Positions 16,702-25,474 of a stretch of 48,040 nucleotides of DNA are shown here, in pieces. Source of the stretch: Chromatiaceae bacterium. Lineage in GTDB: Bacteria; Pseudomonadota; Gammaproteobacteria; Chromatiales; Chromatiaceae. The stretch's first letter is position 1, and every line of letters starts with the position of its first letter. Made by a program: the position numbers and the translations under genes. Location of the stretch: contig JACKML010000013.1 in assembly GCA_024235415.1 (NCBI GenBank), positions 1-48,040 on the forward strand, in the 5' to 3' direction. A model generated the notes under the pieces. It saw nothing but the letters and a program-made list of their open reading frames with translations. It searched no databases and was not told the DNA's origin.

Positions 16702-17853
16702 TCAGGTCCGGAACTGGGCCAAGCGCCCGTTCAGGTCCTCGCTAAGCGCCGCCATCCTGTCGGCGCTGGCAATGATCTCGGATGCGGCCTCGGCGCTCTT
16801 GCCCGAGGACGCCTGGATCTGCGCGATCCTGCTGACGATGTCCTGGGCCCCGCCTTGTGCCTGCAGCGATATCTCTGCAGTTCGACCTACCAGGTCGACG
16901 ATGCCATCGACCCAATGGGCCGTGCCCTCTATGACGCCCTCGACCTCGTGCGAGGCATCCGACAGTCCGCGATACACGGCCGCCAGACGCTCCATCTCGC
17001 CGGTGGTGTCAGTGACCGACTGGTTGATACCACCGAGGGTTTCATTGATCTCGGCGACGCTGCACTGGGTGCGCTCCGCGAGCTTGCGCACCTCGTCGGC
17101 GACCACGGCAAAGCCACGGCCCTGCTCGCCGGCACGCGCCGCCTCTATCGCCGCATTGAGGGCCAGCAGATTGGTCTGTTCGGCAACTGCCGAGACCGTG
17201 CCAAGCACGTTGTTGACCTGAACGGCCGAGGCGGTGAGCTCGTTGAGCCTGGCCGCCAGGTTGTCGCCGGTGCTGATGCTCTCTGCCACCTGGCTGATCA
17301 TGCTGGCAACCGCTTTGCGGGCAGTTGCCAGTTGCTGGCGTGCGGACGTCATTTCCTGCGCTGTGCGTTCGGCATCCGCCGCCAGTTCCGCAACAGATGT
17401 CGTGATCATTTCGGCGCTGTCTGCCGCCTGGGCGGCCAGGGTCGCCTCTTCTTTCACGCGCTGCCCGATGGTCCGCGAAGACCGCCCAAATGCCAATGAG
17501 GCCGCATGGCTGTCCGTGGACACCTGCTTTACTTCGTTCAGTGCAATCCGGATATTCTCGCGGAACTGGTCGATCACCGTCAGCATGTCGTGTACCTCAC
17601 GATTGAACGAGGCGTCGATACTCGCCGCTCGTGAGAGGTCACGGGTACTGAAGTTCGCGAGGTAGAGCGAGACCTGGCGTACGGTATCGACACCCCAACG
17701 CTTTTCATCGAGATCGTGAACCAGTATCACCAGGGCCACGACATACTGGATCACCGCACCAATGAGGTTGTCGGTAAAGAACGTCGCATTGACCAGCAGC
17801 AGTACGACGCCGATCCAATGCACAAGACGCATACGCAAGAACAGCGATTTCAT
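16702..17853 (-). CDS. Short chemoreceptor without a periplasmic sensor domain
   Basis: A 383-residue methyl-accepting protein. Two N-terminal helices (about 10-28 and 33-47) are separated by only a few residues, so there is no periplasmic ligand domain. A cytoplasmic helical linker and the signalling hairpin (QTNLLALNAAIEAARAGEQGRG) follow. It ends without a CheR docking pentapeptide (RLAQFRT). It may report on the membrane or redox state or pair with the large receptor downstream. Both genes read the same way with 124 bases between them. Confidence 0.9.
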   Translation of the reverse strand: MKSLFLRMRLVHWIGVVLLLVNATFFTDNLIGAVIQYVVALVILVHDLDEKRWGVDTVRQVSLYLANFSTRDLSRAASIDASFNREVHDMLTVIDQFRENIRIALNEVKQVSTDSHAASLAFGRSSRTIGQRVKEEATLAAQAADSAEMITTSVAELAADAERTAQEMTSARQQLATARKAVASMISQVAESISTGDNLAARLNELTASAVQVNNVLGTVSAVAEQTNLLALNAAIEAARAGEQGRGFAVVADEVRKLAERTQCSVAEINETLGGINQSVTDTTGEMERLAAVYRGLSDASHEVEGVIEGTAHWVDGIVDLVGRTAEISLQAQGGAQDIVSRIAQIQASSGKSAEAASEIIASADRMAALSEDLNGRLAQFRT

Positions 17854-18158
17854 TTACAGGTCTCCGACACGGTGTTTGACGGTGCCGGGCGCACGCATCC
17901 GGCCACAGGCAGACTTCATTCCACCTCGTGGTTGTAGCGGCGTTGCGACGAAATGCTAAAGCTACCCCGGTTGAGCGCCCGCGGTATGGCGAGCGAAGCG
18001 GGGGGCGAGAACCCTGTAGTAGCTGCAAAAGCAAAATCAAGTCACGATGGGATTGTTTTGCCTCTTGATTGACTGATGTCAAATGGCCGGCGATTCATAC
18101 GACAAAACGATGACGTAACTAGTATATAGAATACCGATTTAGCGTATTCGAGCGGCAA
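17854..18158. other. Divergent intergenic region upstream of nsrR-fnr
   Basis: About 300 bases without a gene between the short chemoreceptor (minus) and nsrR (plus). It holds an Fnr-type palindrome (18069-18082) and an AT-rich stretch (TAGTATATAGAATA, 18120-18133) just before nsrR that may be a promoter core or operator. No other structure was recognised. Confidence 0.5.
18069..18082. promoter_or_regulatory. Fnr/Dnr-type site upstream of nsrR-fnr
   Basis: Perfect palindrome TTGACTGATGTCAA, 77 bases before the nsrR start. It implies that Fnr controls its own operon and nsrR. Confidence 0.75.
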
Positions 18159-18626
18159 GTGCAGCTGACAAAACACACCGATTACGGCCTGCGTACCCTG
18201 GTCTACCTGGCGATGCACCCTGGCCGACGGGTCTCCACCGCCGAGATCGCAGAGATGTTCGACGTACCACAGAATCACCTGACCAAGGTCATCGGGCACC
18301 TGGCATCGAGTGGCATTGTGGCCACCCGTCGCGGCAGGGGTGGCGGCAGTGAACTCGCGATGTCTCCCGACACCATTCATGTCGGTACCGTGGTACGCCA
18401 GCTCGAGGGCGAGGATCGCCTGATCGACTGCAATCGACCGCTGTGTCCTATACTGCGTGCCTGCCACCTGCGTGGCCTGATGCGCGATGCACAGACCGCC
18501 TTTCTCGACATTCTTGACAACTGCACCCTGCAGGATCTGATCGGCAACCAGCACCAGGAACTGAGCGCACTCCTGGCGGTACCGGCCGCATCGGGCAGGG
18601 TCACACCAGGGACGCGATGCACATGA
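18159..18626 (+). CDS. nsrR: NsrR, Rrf2-family NO-sensing repressor
   Basis: A 155-residue Rrf2 protein starting at GTG 18159 (MQLTKHTDYGLRTLVYLA). It has an N-terminal winged helix with a glycine-rich wing (RRGRGGGSELA) and three cysteines C91, C96 and C102 (DCNRPLCPILRACHL) that bind the [Fe-S] cluster which NO attacks. That spacing and the opening residues are typical of NsrR rather than IscR. In NO-exposed cells loss of DNA binding would derepress detoxification or denitrification genes. It overlaps fnr by ten bases, so both are co-expressed. Confidence 0.92.
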   Translation: MQLTKHTDYGLRTLVYLAMHPGRRVSTAEIAEMFDVPQNHLTKVIGHLASSGIVATRRGRGGGSELAMSPDTIHVGTVVRQLEGEDRLIDCNRPLCPILRACHLRGLMRDAQTAFLDILDNCTLQDLIGNQHQELSALLAVPAASGRVTPGTRCT

Positions 18627-19363
18627 AATCTTCTTTGGCCCAATCCCAGTGGCCAGTATCGGTGGCCACGGCGCCAGCCTGTGAGGGCTGCGGACTGGTT
18701 GAGCGCTGCTTTCTGGCCAAGCCACTGCCCGACGACGATGGTGACTGCGCGGATATCGTGCGTAGACGCTACCCGATCGAACGTGGCGAACGCCTTTACC
18801 GCCGCAATACGCCGTTCACTTCGCTGTACCAGGTATGCAGCGGCTCGCTCAAGACCCAACGCGAAACCCCCGAGGGCGATCTGGTGGTCACCGGTTTTTT
18901 TCTGCCGGGTGACGTTGTAGGTATCGATGCCCTGGCCGACCGCCAGTATCAGAGTGATGCCTACGCGAATATCGACACCGAGGTCTGTCAGCTGGATTTC
19001 GAGCGCCTGCTGTCGCACTGTGCACACAAGCCGGGACTGAACGCATGGATCATCTCCATGATCGGCTCGTATGTCCGCCGCAAGGACAGTGACCTCTCGT
19101 GGTCTTGCAGCCTGCAGACGCACCAGCGGGTCCTGCGGTTCTTCCTCGACCTGCACGAGCGCTTGACGCAGGCATCCCACACCCAGTCATCCGGGCTCTC
19201 CCTGCCGATGAAGAAACAGGACATCGCGAGCTATCTGCACATGACGCCCGAGACCCTGAGTCGCAACCTGGCGCAACTGCGCCGGGAGGGGCTGCTGCAC
19301 CTTCACGACAACCGATTTACGCTGCCTGATACCACGCGCGCACGCGCGATCACAGGACTTTGA
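18617..19363 (+). CDS. fnr: Fnr/Anr-type [4Fe-4S] oxygen-sensing activator
   Basis: Crp/Fnr-family regulator of 248 residues. It has all four cluster cysteines: C22, C25 and C31 (ACEGCGLVERC) plus C123 (EVCQLDFE, equal to C122 of E. coli Fnr). A cAMP-type beta roll and C-terminal helix-turn-helix follow. The recognition helix reads TPETLSR, keeping the E..SR residues that read TTGAT half-sites. It is therefore an O2 sensor, not a heme-type Dnr lacking cysteines. Sites of this type occur in front of many units in the window. Start codon ATG 18617 or 18623. Confidence 0.95.
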   Translation: MHMKSSLAQSQWPVSVATAPACEGCGLVERCFLAKPLPDDDGDCADIVRRRYPIERGERLYRRNTPFTSLYQVCSGSLKTQRETPEGDLVVTGFFLPGDVVGIDALADRQYQSDAYANIDTEVCQLDFERLLSHCAHKPGLNAWIISMIGSYVRRKDSDLSWSCSLQTHQRVLRFFLDLHERLTQASHTQSSGLSLPMKKQDIASYLHMTPETLSRNLAQLRREGLLHLHDNRFTLPDTTRARAITGL

Positions 19364-19563
19364 TCACGGCGGCGCCGAAATCCGTGTCGTAAATACGACT
19401 TCGTTTTCTTGATCCAGGTCTATTGGAAGCCACCCAAGACATGCATGCGCCATAATTCTTGACCTTGGTCATGGAACCCGGCTCCCCTGCTCACCATCCT
19501 CCGTCAAAACAATAATGTCGGGCATGGCTGGTTCGAGCTGCCCGATCCACAACCGAGCGGTGA
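19364..19563. other. Intergenic region upstream of the GGDEF-EAL gene
   Basis: Two hundred bases with a 14-base near-palindrome (GTCGTAAATACGAC, 19386-19399) and an Fnr-like site (19459-19472). No gene was recognised. Confidence 0.45.
19459..19472. promoter_or_regulatory. Fnr/Dnr-like site upstream of the GGDEF-EAL gene
   Basis: TTGACCTTGGTCAT, one mismatch from the palindrome, 92 bases before the proposed TTG start. An AATAAT element follows at 19511-19516. Confidence 0.55.
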
Positions 19564-21273
19564 TTGGATTTGGACGCCAAAGTCGATCAGCATGAGAGTC
19601 GAGGTGACGAAACAGCGCGCACCAACGGGCTGTGGGCGGCAACCCTGGATGCCGCCAGCGAAGGGATGCTGGTCACCGACCATCGCGGCAACATAATACT
19701 TGTCAACCGGGCGTATACCGAGATCACCGGCTACCGGGCCGATGAAGTAATCGGCATGAATCCGCGTGTCCTGCGTTCTGGACGTCACGACGAAGCGTTC
19801 TACGATGCCATGTGGAGTGCGCTACGCCGAGACGGACGATGGCAAGGCGAGATCTGGAACAAACGCAAGGACGGTGAGACATACCCGAGCTGGCTGAGCA
19901 TCTCGTCGATCAAGGACGCCAATGGGCGTATCACCAACTTCCTTGGCATCTTCGCCGACATCAGCGTCATCAAGCAGGCACAGCAGCAACTCGCCTACCT
20001 GGCCCACCATGATCCGCTGACCGGCCTGCCGAACCGGCTGATGCTGATGGAGAGATTGGAACACGCGATCGAACTGGCGCGTCGCGCCAAGTCCCAGTTC
20101 GCGCTCATGTTCATCGACCTCGATGACTTCAAGAAGATCAACGACAGCCTGGGACATGACGCCGGTGACGCCTTGCTGCGCGCCGTCGCCGGTCGCATGC
20201 GCGACGCAGTACGTGCCGCAGACACCGTGGCCCGCCTCGGCGGTGATGAATTCGTTGTCCTGCTCGAAAATATCAAAGGCGAGTCGGAAGCCGTTTGCGT
20301 CGCAGAAAAAATGCTCGAGAGCGTCAAGCACGCTGCCGATCTGCAGGGGCTGTGCACCTCGGCGAGTATTGGCATCGCGATTTTCCCGGGTGACGGGACC
20401 GACATCGCCACCCTGATGCGAAACGCCGACAGCGCGATGTACCGATCGAAACAGGCCGGACGCAACCGGGCCACGACCTACGATGCCTCGTTCAACGCCA
20501 GCGCATGCCGGCGCATCGAACTCGAAGGCTCGTTGCGGCAGGCCCTGGAACTTGATCAGTTCACACTGGTCTACCAACCGCAGTACGAGTTGTCGTCAGG
20601 ACGGATCACTGGCGTGGAGACGTTGCTGCGCTGGCAGCACCCGGAATTGGGCGACATCGAACCAGCCCAATTCATCCCGGCAGCCGAAGAAACCGGCGAC
20701 CTCACCGGCATCGGGCGTTGGGTGTTGAAGACCGCCTGCCGCGAGGCCGAGTCCTGGCGAAACCGGGGGTTGTTCGACGGCTGCCTGTCGGTCAATGTCT
20801 CGATCCGGCAGCTTGAATGCAATGAATTCGTGCGGACTGTGGAAGAGGCGCTCGCCCATTCAGGTCTGCCCGCCCAATGCCTGCAGCTGGAGATCACCGA
20901 GAGCGTCCTGCTGCGAACCACCGGTCACCTGACGGGCGTGCTGTCGGCGCTGAGCGCCTTGGGCGTGACCCTGGCCGTGGACGATTTCGGCTCCGGTTAC
21001 TCGTCGCTCTATCACCTCAAGAACCTCCCAGTCTCCACGCTGAAGATCGACGCAGCCTTCGTCCAGAACCTGCCTGCCTCGGAAAACGACAAGGCGATCG
21101 TGCGCGCGATCGTCGCACTCGGCGAAAACCTCGATCTCTCGATCGTCGCCGAAGGGATCGAAAACGAGGAACAGCGCTCGCTACTGATCCGCGAAGGCTG
21201 TCAGTTCGGGCAGGGCTTTCACCTCTACCACCCGGTAACCAGGGATCAGCTTCTGGTTGCACTGGCCAGCTGA
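19564..21273 (+). CDS. PAS-GGDEF-EAL cyclic-di-GMP enzyme
   Basis: Cytoplasmic signalling protein of 569 residues: PAS domain (about 25-130), GGDEF domain (about 145-310) with intact LGGDEF, and EAL domain (about 325-565). The EAL motif reads ETLLRW (common variant). DDFGSGYSSL and the AEGIEN region are present, so phosphodiesterase activity is plausible. The proposed start is TTG 19564; no better ATG lies near the front of the PAS domain. The Fnr-like site upstream ties c-di-GMP turnover to O2 or NO state. The PAS ligand is unknown. Confidence 0.9.
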   Translation: MDLDAKVDQHESRGDETARTNGLWAATLDAASEGMLVTDHRGNIILVNRAYTEITGYRADEVIGMNPRVLRSGRHDEAFYDAMWSALRRDGRWQGEIWNKRKDGETYPSWLSISSIKDANGRITNFLGIFADISVIKQAQQQLAYLAHHDPLTGLPNRLMLMERLEHAIELARRAKSQFALMFIDLDDFKKINDSLGHDAGDALLRAVAGRMRDAVRAADTVARLGGDEFVVLLENIKGESEAVCVAEKMLESVKHAADLQGLCTSASIGIAIFPGDGTDIATLMRNADSAMYRSKQAGRNRATTYDASFNASACRRIELEGSLRQALELDQFTLVYQPQYELSSGRITGVETLLRWQHPELGDIEPAQFIPAAEETGDLTGIGRWVLKTACREAESWRNRGLFDGCLSVNVSIRQLECNEFVRTVEEALAHSGLPAQCLQLEITESVLLRTTGHLTGVLSALSALGVTLAVDDFGSGYSSLYHLKNLPVSTLKIDAAFVQNLPASENDKAIVRAIVALGENLDLSIVAEGIENEEQRSLLIREGCQFGQGFHLYHPVTRDQLLVALAS

Positions 21274-21324
21274 CACGCGAAAGCAGTGCCGCCGGGCGTA
21301 CCCGCACGGCACGCGCAACCCGTT

Positions 21325-21338
21325 TTGACCTCGGTCAA
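21325..21338. promoter_or_regulatory. Fnr/Dnr-type site upstream of the octaheme reductase gene
   Basis: Perfect palindrome TTGACCTCGGTCAA, 92 bases before ATG 21430. Confidence 0.75.
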
Positions 21339-21429
21339 TCCTCCTGATGCCATTGCAATGCAAGCTTGCGCAATGCGTCCGGCATTGAAAGCCGGCGCAC
21401 CGCTCCATCGGCACCCACGGAGGCCCTGT

Positions 21430-23151
21430 ATGCCGCGCAATCCCTTCCGCCCGTCCGGCAAAGCCCGGCACATGGCGGCCCTTCTCGTGTCGGGCCTGCT
21501 GTGGTGGCTGCCGCAAGCGGCCCTAGCGGAACTGCCGGCGATCGCGCCCGCCTACCAGAGTGAAATCGGCATCTCGGAATACAAGGAGACCGCAAACGCA
21601 CGCCCGGTCGACAAGTCGGTCACCCGGCTGAGCGAACGCAAGGGCCCGGTATCGACTACCGACCACGCCAAGCTGAAGGAGCTCGAGGGTCCGTTCGCCA
21701 GTGGTCCGGAGGTGACGAAGGCATGCCTGGGCTGTCATACCGAGGCCGGCCACCAGTTCACGCAGAACAAACACTGGACCTGGCAGTATCAACACCCGGT
21801 CACCGGCCAGCAGCTGGGCAAAGGCGTGCTGATCAACAATTTCTGTACCAATGCACGCGGCAACGAAGGCATGTGCGCGCAGTGCCATGCCGGCTATGGC
21901 ATGGAGGACATCAGGACCTACGACTTCAGCAATCAGGCGAATATCGACTGCCTGATCTGCCACGAGTCGACTGGCACCTATTACAAGACGCCGCCGACCG
22001 AAGGCAACAAGGCGTGCTCGATCATGTTCCAGGGCAAGCCGGCAATCGACCTGACCAAGGTCGCACAGAGCGTCGCCCTGCCCGGTCGCAACAATTGCGG
22101 CGCCTGCCACTTCTACGGTGGCGGTGGTGACAACGTGAAGCATGGTGACCTGTCTTCGGTCTTGTTCAAACCGAGCCGCGACATCGACGTCCACATGGGC
22201 GAGGACGGCGAGAATTTCTCGTGCGTGATCTGTCACGTCGGCGAAGGCCACGAATGGGCCGGCAGTCGCTACAACATGGTCGGCAAGGACACAAAGGGCA
22301 CCGGCAAGCCCGGCATGCCACGCGACACCGCGACCTGCGAGAGCTGTCACGGTCACGACCCGCATCCACCCGGCCTGACTGGCATCAAACTCAACGACCA
22401 CACCGACCGGGTGGCCTGCGAGACCTGCCATATCCCGACCTATGCCCGTGGCGGCGTGGCAACCAAGGTCGACTGGGACTGGCGCACCGCCGGCAAGTTG
22501 AAAAACGGTGAGGGCTTCAAGCTCGAAGGCTACACCCAGGGCGACGGCAAACACCGTTATACCTACAAGTCGATCAAGGGCGACTTCAAGTATGCCGAGA
22601 ACCTGCAGCCAAGCTACGCCTGGTTCAACGGCGTGGTGGACTACACCACGATCGACACCCAATTCGACGACAGCAGGCCACTGGTGATCAACCAGCCGCT
22701 GGGCAGTGCCGATGACCCGAATGCACGCATCTGGCCGTTCAAGGTGATGCACACGGTGCAGCCGTATGACAAAGGCAACAAGACGCTGGTCTATATGCAC
22801 CTGTGGGGCAACGATCCCGACGCCTTCTGGGGCAACTACGACTTCGAGCGGGCGATCCGCCGCGGCATGGCCGATGACAATCTACCCTACAGCGGTGAAT
22901 ACGGCTTTATCGACACCTACTCCTACTGGCCGATCAACCACATGGTCGCACCCAGGGAACAGGCCGTGGCCTGCCGGGAATGCCACGCGCGCGAGGGCCG
23001 CCTCAAGGACTTGCAGGGTTTCTACCTGCCGGGCCGCGACAGCAACCCATGGCTCGACCGCATCGGCATACTGGCGGTGCTCGCGGCGCTGGGCGGCGTG
23101 CTGCTGCATGCGGCTATCCGCATCGCAATGCGTTCACGGAGGAAAGGTTGA
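21430..23151 (+). CDS. otr: Octaheme tetrathionate-reductase-family cytochrome c (Otr-like), membrane anchored
   Basis: A 573-residue multiheme cytochrome with a signal peptide (cut near ALAELP) and eight CxxCH sites (CLGCH, CAQCH, CLICH, CGACH, CVICH, CESCH, CETCH, CRECH). It has a C-terminal transmembrane helix before a basic tail. The motif arrangement matches octaheme tetrathionate reductase, a family that can reduce tetrathionate, nitrite and hydroxylamine in vitro. GGAGG six bases before ATG 21430 fixes the start against a longer open frame. The cytochrome b gene starts within its stop codon, so the two form a quinol-linked reductase. The real substrate here is not shown. Confidence 0.85.
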   Translation: MPRNPFRPSGKARHMAALLVSGLLWWLPQAALAELPAIAPAYQSEIGISEYKETANARPVDKSVTRLSERKGPVSTTDHAKLKELEGPFASGPEVTKACLGCHTEAGHQFTQNKHWTWQYQHPVTGQQLGKGVLINNFCTNARGNEGMCAQCHAGYGMEDIRTYDFSNQANIDCLICHESTGTYYKTPPTEGNKACSIMFQGKPAIDLTKVAQSVALPGRNNCGACHFYGGGGDNVKHGDLSSVLFKPSRDIDVHMGEDGENFSCVICHVGEGHEWAGSRYNMVGKDTKGTGKPGMPRDTATCESCHGHDPHPPGLTGIKLNDHTDRVACETCHIPTYARGGVATKVDWDWRTAGKLKNGEGFKLEGYTQGDGKHRYTYKSIKGDFKYAENLQPSYAWFNGVVDYTTIDTQFDDSRPLVINQPLGSADDPNARIWPFKVMHTVQPYDKGNKTLVYMHLWGNDPDAFWGNYDFERAIRRGMADDNLPYSGEYGFIDTYSYWPINHMVAPREQAVACRECHAREGRLKDLQGFYLPGRDSNPWLDRIGILAVLAALGGVLLHAAIRIAMRSRRKG

Positions 23152-23810
23152 TGAGCACACATCGCGTCCTGATCTTCAACCGCTTCGAGCGGTTCTGGCA
23201 CTGGACCCAGGCGGTGGCGATCTTCGTCCTGCTGTTCACCGGGTTCGGTATCCACGGACTGCACAGGATCGGCGACTTCCAGACCCTGGTTTCGGTGCAC
23301 GTGGTCGCCGCGCTGTACCTGATGGTGCTCTGGGTGTTTGCGATCTTCTGGCACCTGACCACCGGGACATGGCGGCACTATGTACCAACCACCAGCGGCC
23401 TGTTCAGGGTCGCACGCTACTACGCCTTCGATATCTTCAAAGGCGCAGACCACCCCTACCGCAAGCACTTCTGGCGCAAGCACAACCCGATGCAGGCGCT
23501 TACCTACCTGGCACTGAAGGTGTTCCTGTTCCCGTTGATCTGGCTGTCGGGACTGGCCTACCTGAGCTACGGCCTGTGGTCACAGGGCGCGCTCAGCAAC
23601 GCCAGCCTGGAATGGGTGGCCCTGTTGCATACCGCGGCCGCATTCGCGATCCTGGTGTTCATCATCCTGCATGTCTACCTGCTGACCACCGGGCATTCAT
23701 TCGTCGAACACGTGCGCCCAATGATCAACGGATACGACGAGGTCGACCTGAGTGCGGCCGAAGAGGCCTATCTGCAGGCCGACGAACCGGGACGTATCAA
23801 AAAAGATTGA
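23151..23810 (+). CDS. Cytochrome b561-type membrane subunit, electron donor to the octaheme protein
   Basis: A 219-residue di-heme b-type membrane protein with four helices. Candidate heme histidines are in FERFWHWTQ, VSVHVVAALY and the last helix (LLHTAAAFA...LHVYL). The ATG overlaps the stop of the octaheme gene (TGATG), so translation is coupled. Its family includes the cytochrome b subunits of hydrogenases and thiosulfate reductases, which oxidise quinol. It would pass electrons to the octaheme cytochrome. Confidence 0.88.
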   Translation: MSTHRVLIFNRFERFWHWTQAVAIFVLLFTGFGIHGLHRIGDFQTLVSVHVVAALYLMVLWVFAIFWHLTTGTWRHYVPTTSGLFRVARYYAFDIFKGADHPYRKHFWRKHNPMQALTYLALKVFLFPLIWLSGLAYLSYGLWSQGALSNASLEWVALLHTAAAFAILVFIILHVYLLTTGHSFVEHVRPMINGYDEVDLSAAEEAYLQADEPGRIKKD

Positions 23811-23824
23811 GCCGCTTTATCGGG

Positions 23825-24439
23825 TCAGTGCCGTCTCAGGTGACAGTAGCGGAAGTGCTGCAGCTGACCTGAGGGCGTCCGGTGGGTCTCGGTCTCGGTA
23901 TGCACGAGTTCAGTGGCAGCGGCGAACTCGGCGGACAGTGCCGCTGCATCGTAGCGCATCACCGGCAGGCCGCTGCATTGCCGCGGCCCGTCCTCGGCAA
24001 AGGTCGCGATGATGAGATGGCCACCTGGCCTGACCGCGGCGCAGGCCCTTTCGACATAGGCCGCGCGGTCATCTGCTGCAGTCAGGAAATGAAACACCGC
24101 GCGGTCATGCCAGATATCAAAATGCGCCGGCGGCAGCTCGGCACGCGTCACATCCGATTCCAGCCAATGGATGCGCGCGGCCTGCTCACCCAGCCGCTGG
24201 CGGGCTGCATCCAGTGCGGCGGCGGATATATCCAACACCCACAGTGATGAATAACCCGCGTGCAGCAGGTCGGCAGCGAGCGCCGAGGCACCGCCACCGA
24301 CATCAATGATCGCGCCATCATGTGCCACCGCGGTGTTCCTGATCAGCGCCAGCGAACGATCGGCATGCAGCTGAAACCAGCTCAGGTCGTCGCTCGCTCG
24401 GCTGGCGTAGATGTTTTCCCAGTGTGACTTGTCCGACAT
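23825..24439 (-). CDS. Class I SAM-dependent methyltransferase
   Basis: Small cytoplasmic methyltransferase of 204 residues with motif I IDVGGGASALA (about 45-55), an acidic loop VLDIS and a post-motif (FDIWHDRAVFHFL) typical of class I enzymes. It has similarity in style to small thiol- or metalloid-type methyltransferases. The substrate is not known. It is the last gene of the nrdD-nrdG strand and may be co-transcribed; 42 bases separate it from nrdG. Confidence 0.8.
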   Translation of the reverse strand: MSDKSHWENIYASRASDDLSWFQLHADRSLALIRNTAVAHDGAIIDVGGGASALAADLLHAGYSSLWVLDISAAALDAARQRLGEQAARIHWLESDVTRAELPPAHFDIWHDRAVFHFLTAADDRAAYVERACAAVRPGGHLIIATFAEDGPRQCSGLPVMRYDAAALSAEFAAATELVHTETETHRTPSGQLQHFRYCHLRRH

Positions 24440-24481
24440 CGGCCTATCCTCTCATGCCGCCGCGCCGAACCCGGCCATCGC

Positions 24482-25147
24482 TCACTGATCAGCGGGGCAA
24501 CGCGCGGCACCTGCCCACGGCTGTGCACTCACGCCGAGTGCGCTGTCCAACACGTTATCTGTCCGACAATGCTGCAACATGATCTTCGCAGCGCCGGCCT
24601 CGCGCAGCAGGCCCAGCAGGCGCTGCAACTTGTCGGCCGGCAGCAGGGCATCGTGCACGGTCACCCGCACCTCGTGCGCCACACCTGATTCGACCAGGTA
24701 ACGCAGGCTGTCGAATGCACGCTCGCCGCTACCCGACACGCCGGTCAACGCCGGGTAGTCCTCGGGCAACGCCTTGATATCCAGGCCCACCCAATCGATC
24801 GCCGGCAGCAGTTCGTCGAGACGTTCCGGGTAACAGCCGGCGGTGTGCAGGCCAACCTTGAATCCCAGGGCACGGACTTCAGCGACTGCTGCCGGCAGGC
24901 CACGCTGCACCGTTGGCTCACCACCCGAAAACACCACCGCATCGAGCAGGCCGCGGCGGCGTTGCAGCAGACCAATGACTTCCTCCTGCCAGTCGATGGG
25001 CGAGTACAGCCCTCGCGGCAGCAGGTGACCATTGTGGCAGTAGCGGCATCGCCAGGGACAGCCCTGGCAAAACACCACCGCTGCCAGCTCGCCCGGATAG
25101 TCGATGGTGGTGAGCGGCGTGATGCCGCCAACCTGCATGGCAGTCAT
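24482..25147 (-). CDS. nrdG: Anaerobic ribonucleotide reductase activating enzyme
   Basis: Radical SAM enzyme of 221 residues. The [4Fe-4S] motif is CPWRCRYC (near residue 30), followed by FSGGEPT (near 75). It makes the glycyl radical on the class III reductase using SAM. The ATG at 25147 is the longest start; an inner ATG (25138) is possible. It lies downstream of the nrdD genes on the same strand. Confidence 0.9.
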   Translation of the reverse strand: MTAMQVGGITPLTTIDYPGELAAVVFCQGCPWRCRYCHNGHLLPRGLYSPIDWQEEVIGLLQRRRGLLDAVVFSGGEPTVQRGLPAAVAEVRALGFKVGLHTAGCYPERLDELLPAIDWVGLDIKALPEDYPALTGVSGSGERAFDSLRYLVESGVAHEVRVTVHDALLPADKLQRLLGLLREAGAAKIMLQHCRTDNVLDSALGVSAQPWAGAARCPADQ

Positions 25148-25245
25148 TGGCAGGAGGTCTCCGATCGGTTTGCTTTTCCCGCATCTATAGTCTCAGACAT
25201 GGGAGCCGGATATCCCCCGCTTTTTGGCGACCATTTGATCCCATG

Positions 25246-25267
25246 CCCTCTCCCCGGAGGGAGAGGG
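25246..25267. repeat. GC-rich palindrome between the split nrdD and nrdG
   Basis: Perfect 9-bp inverted repeat (25246-25254 with 25259-25267) around a 4-base loop in the ~160-base gap between the nrdD C-terminal gene and nrdG. No T-run, so it is more likely an mRNA-processing or REP-type element than a terminator. Confidence 0.6.
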
Positions 25268-25306
25268 GGAAGTGGTCCCGCGGCTGCAGATGGCATGCAA
25301 TTGCAG

Positions 25307-25474
25307 TCAACAGGTGCCGCGCCGCTCGGGCTCGACAAAGTACCGGCGCTCGGCGTGCTCGGACTGCTTGCCGGGATTCCAGGCCGATACCGGCCGGTGG
25401 TAACCCATGACCCGGGTCCATACCTCGCAGCGGGTGCGCTCCTCGTCTTTCAGTTCAGCAACTGCAGGATTCAT
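25307..25474 (-). CDS. nrdD: Separate glycyl-radical C-terminal domain of the class III ribonucleotide reductase
   Basis: A 55-codon gene not merged with the main nrdD frame. The translation contains TRVMGYHRPVSAW then NPGKQSEHAERRYF, which is the glycyl-radical loop of NrdD proteins. The radical Gly is residue 24, in R-V-M-G-Y. The preceding frame ends with the Zn-type CPTHG...CPKC segment and then stops, exactly where this domain would follow in a normal NrdD. The two genes overlap by 20 bases in different frames, and GAGGAG lies ten bases before this ATG. It is probably translated as its own subunit, coupled to nrdD. A frameshift, natural or from sequencing, is the alternative. Confidence 0.82.
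   Translation of the reverse strand: MNPAVAELKDEERTRCEVWTRVMGYHRPVSAWNPGKQSEHAERRYFVEPERRGTC

Noticed and set aside
19386..19399. GTCGTAAATACGAC as an operator for a known regulator
   Set aside because: It is a near-palindrome but matches no regulator motif I can name, and it is AT-poor outside the centre.
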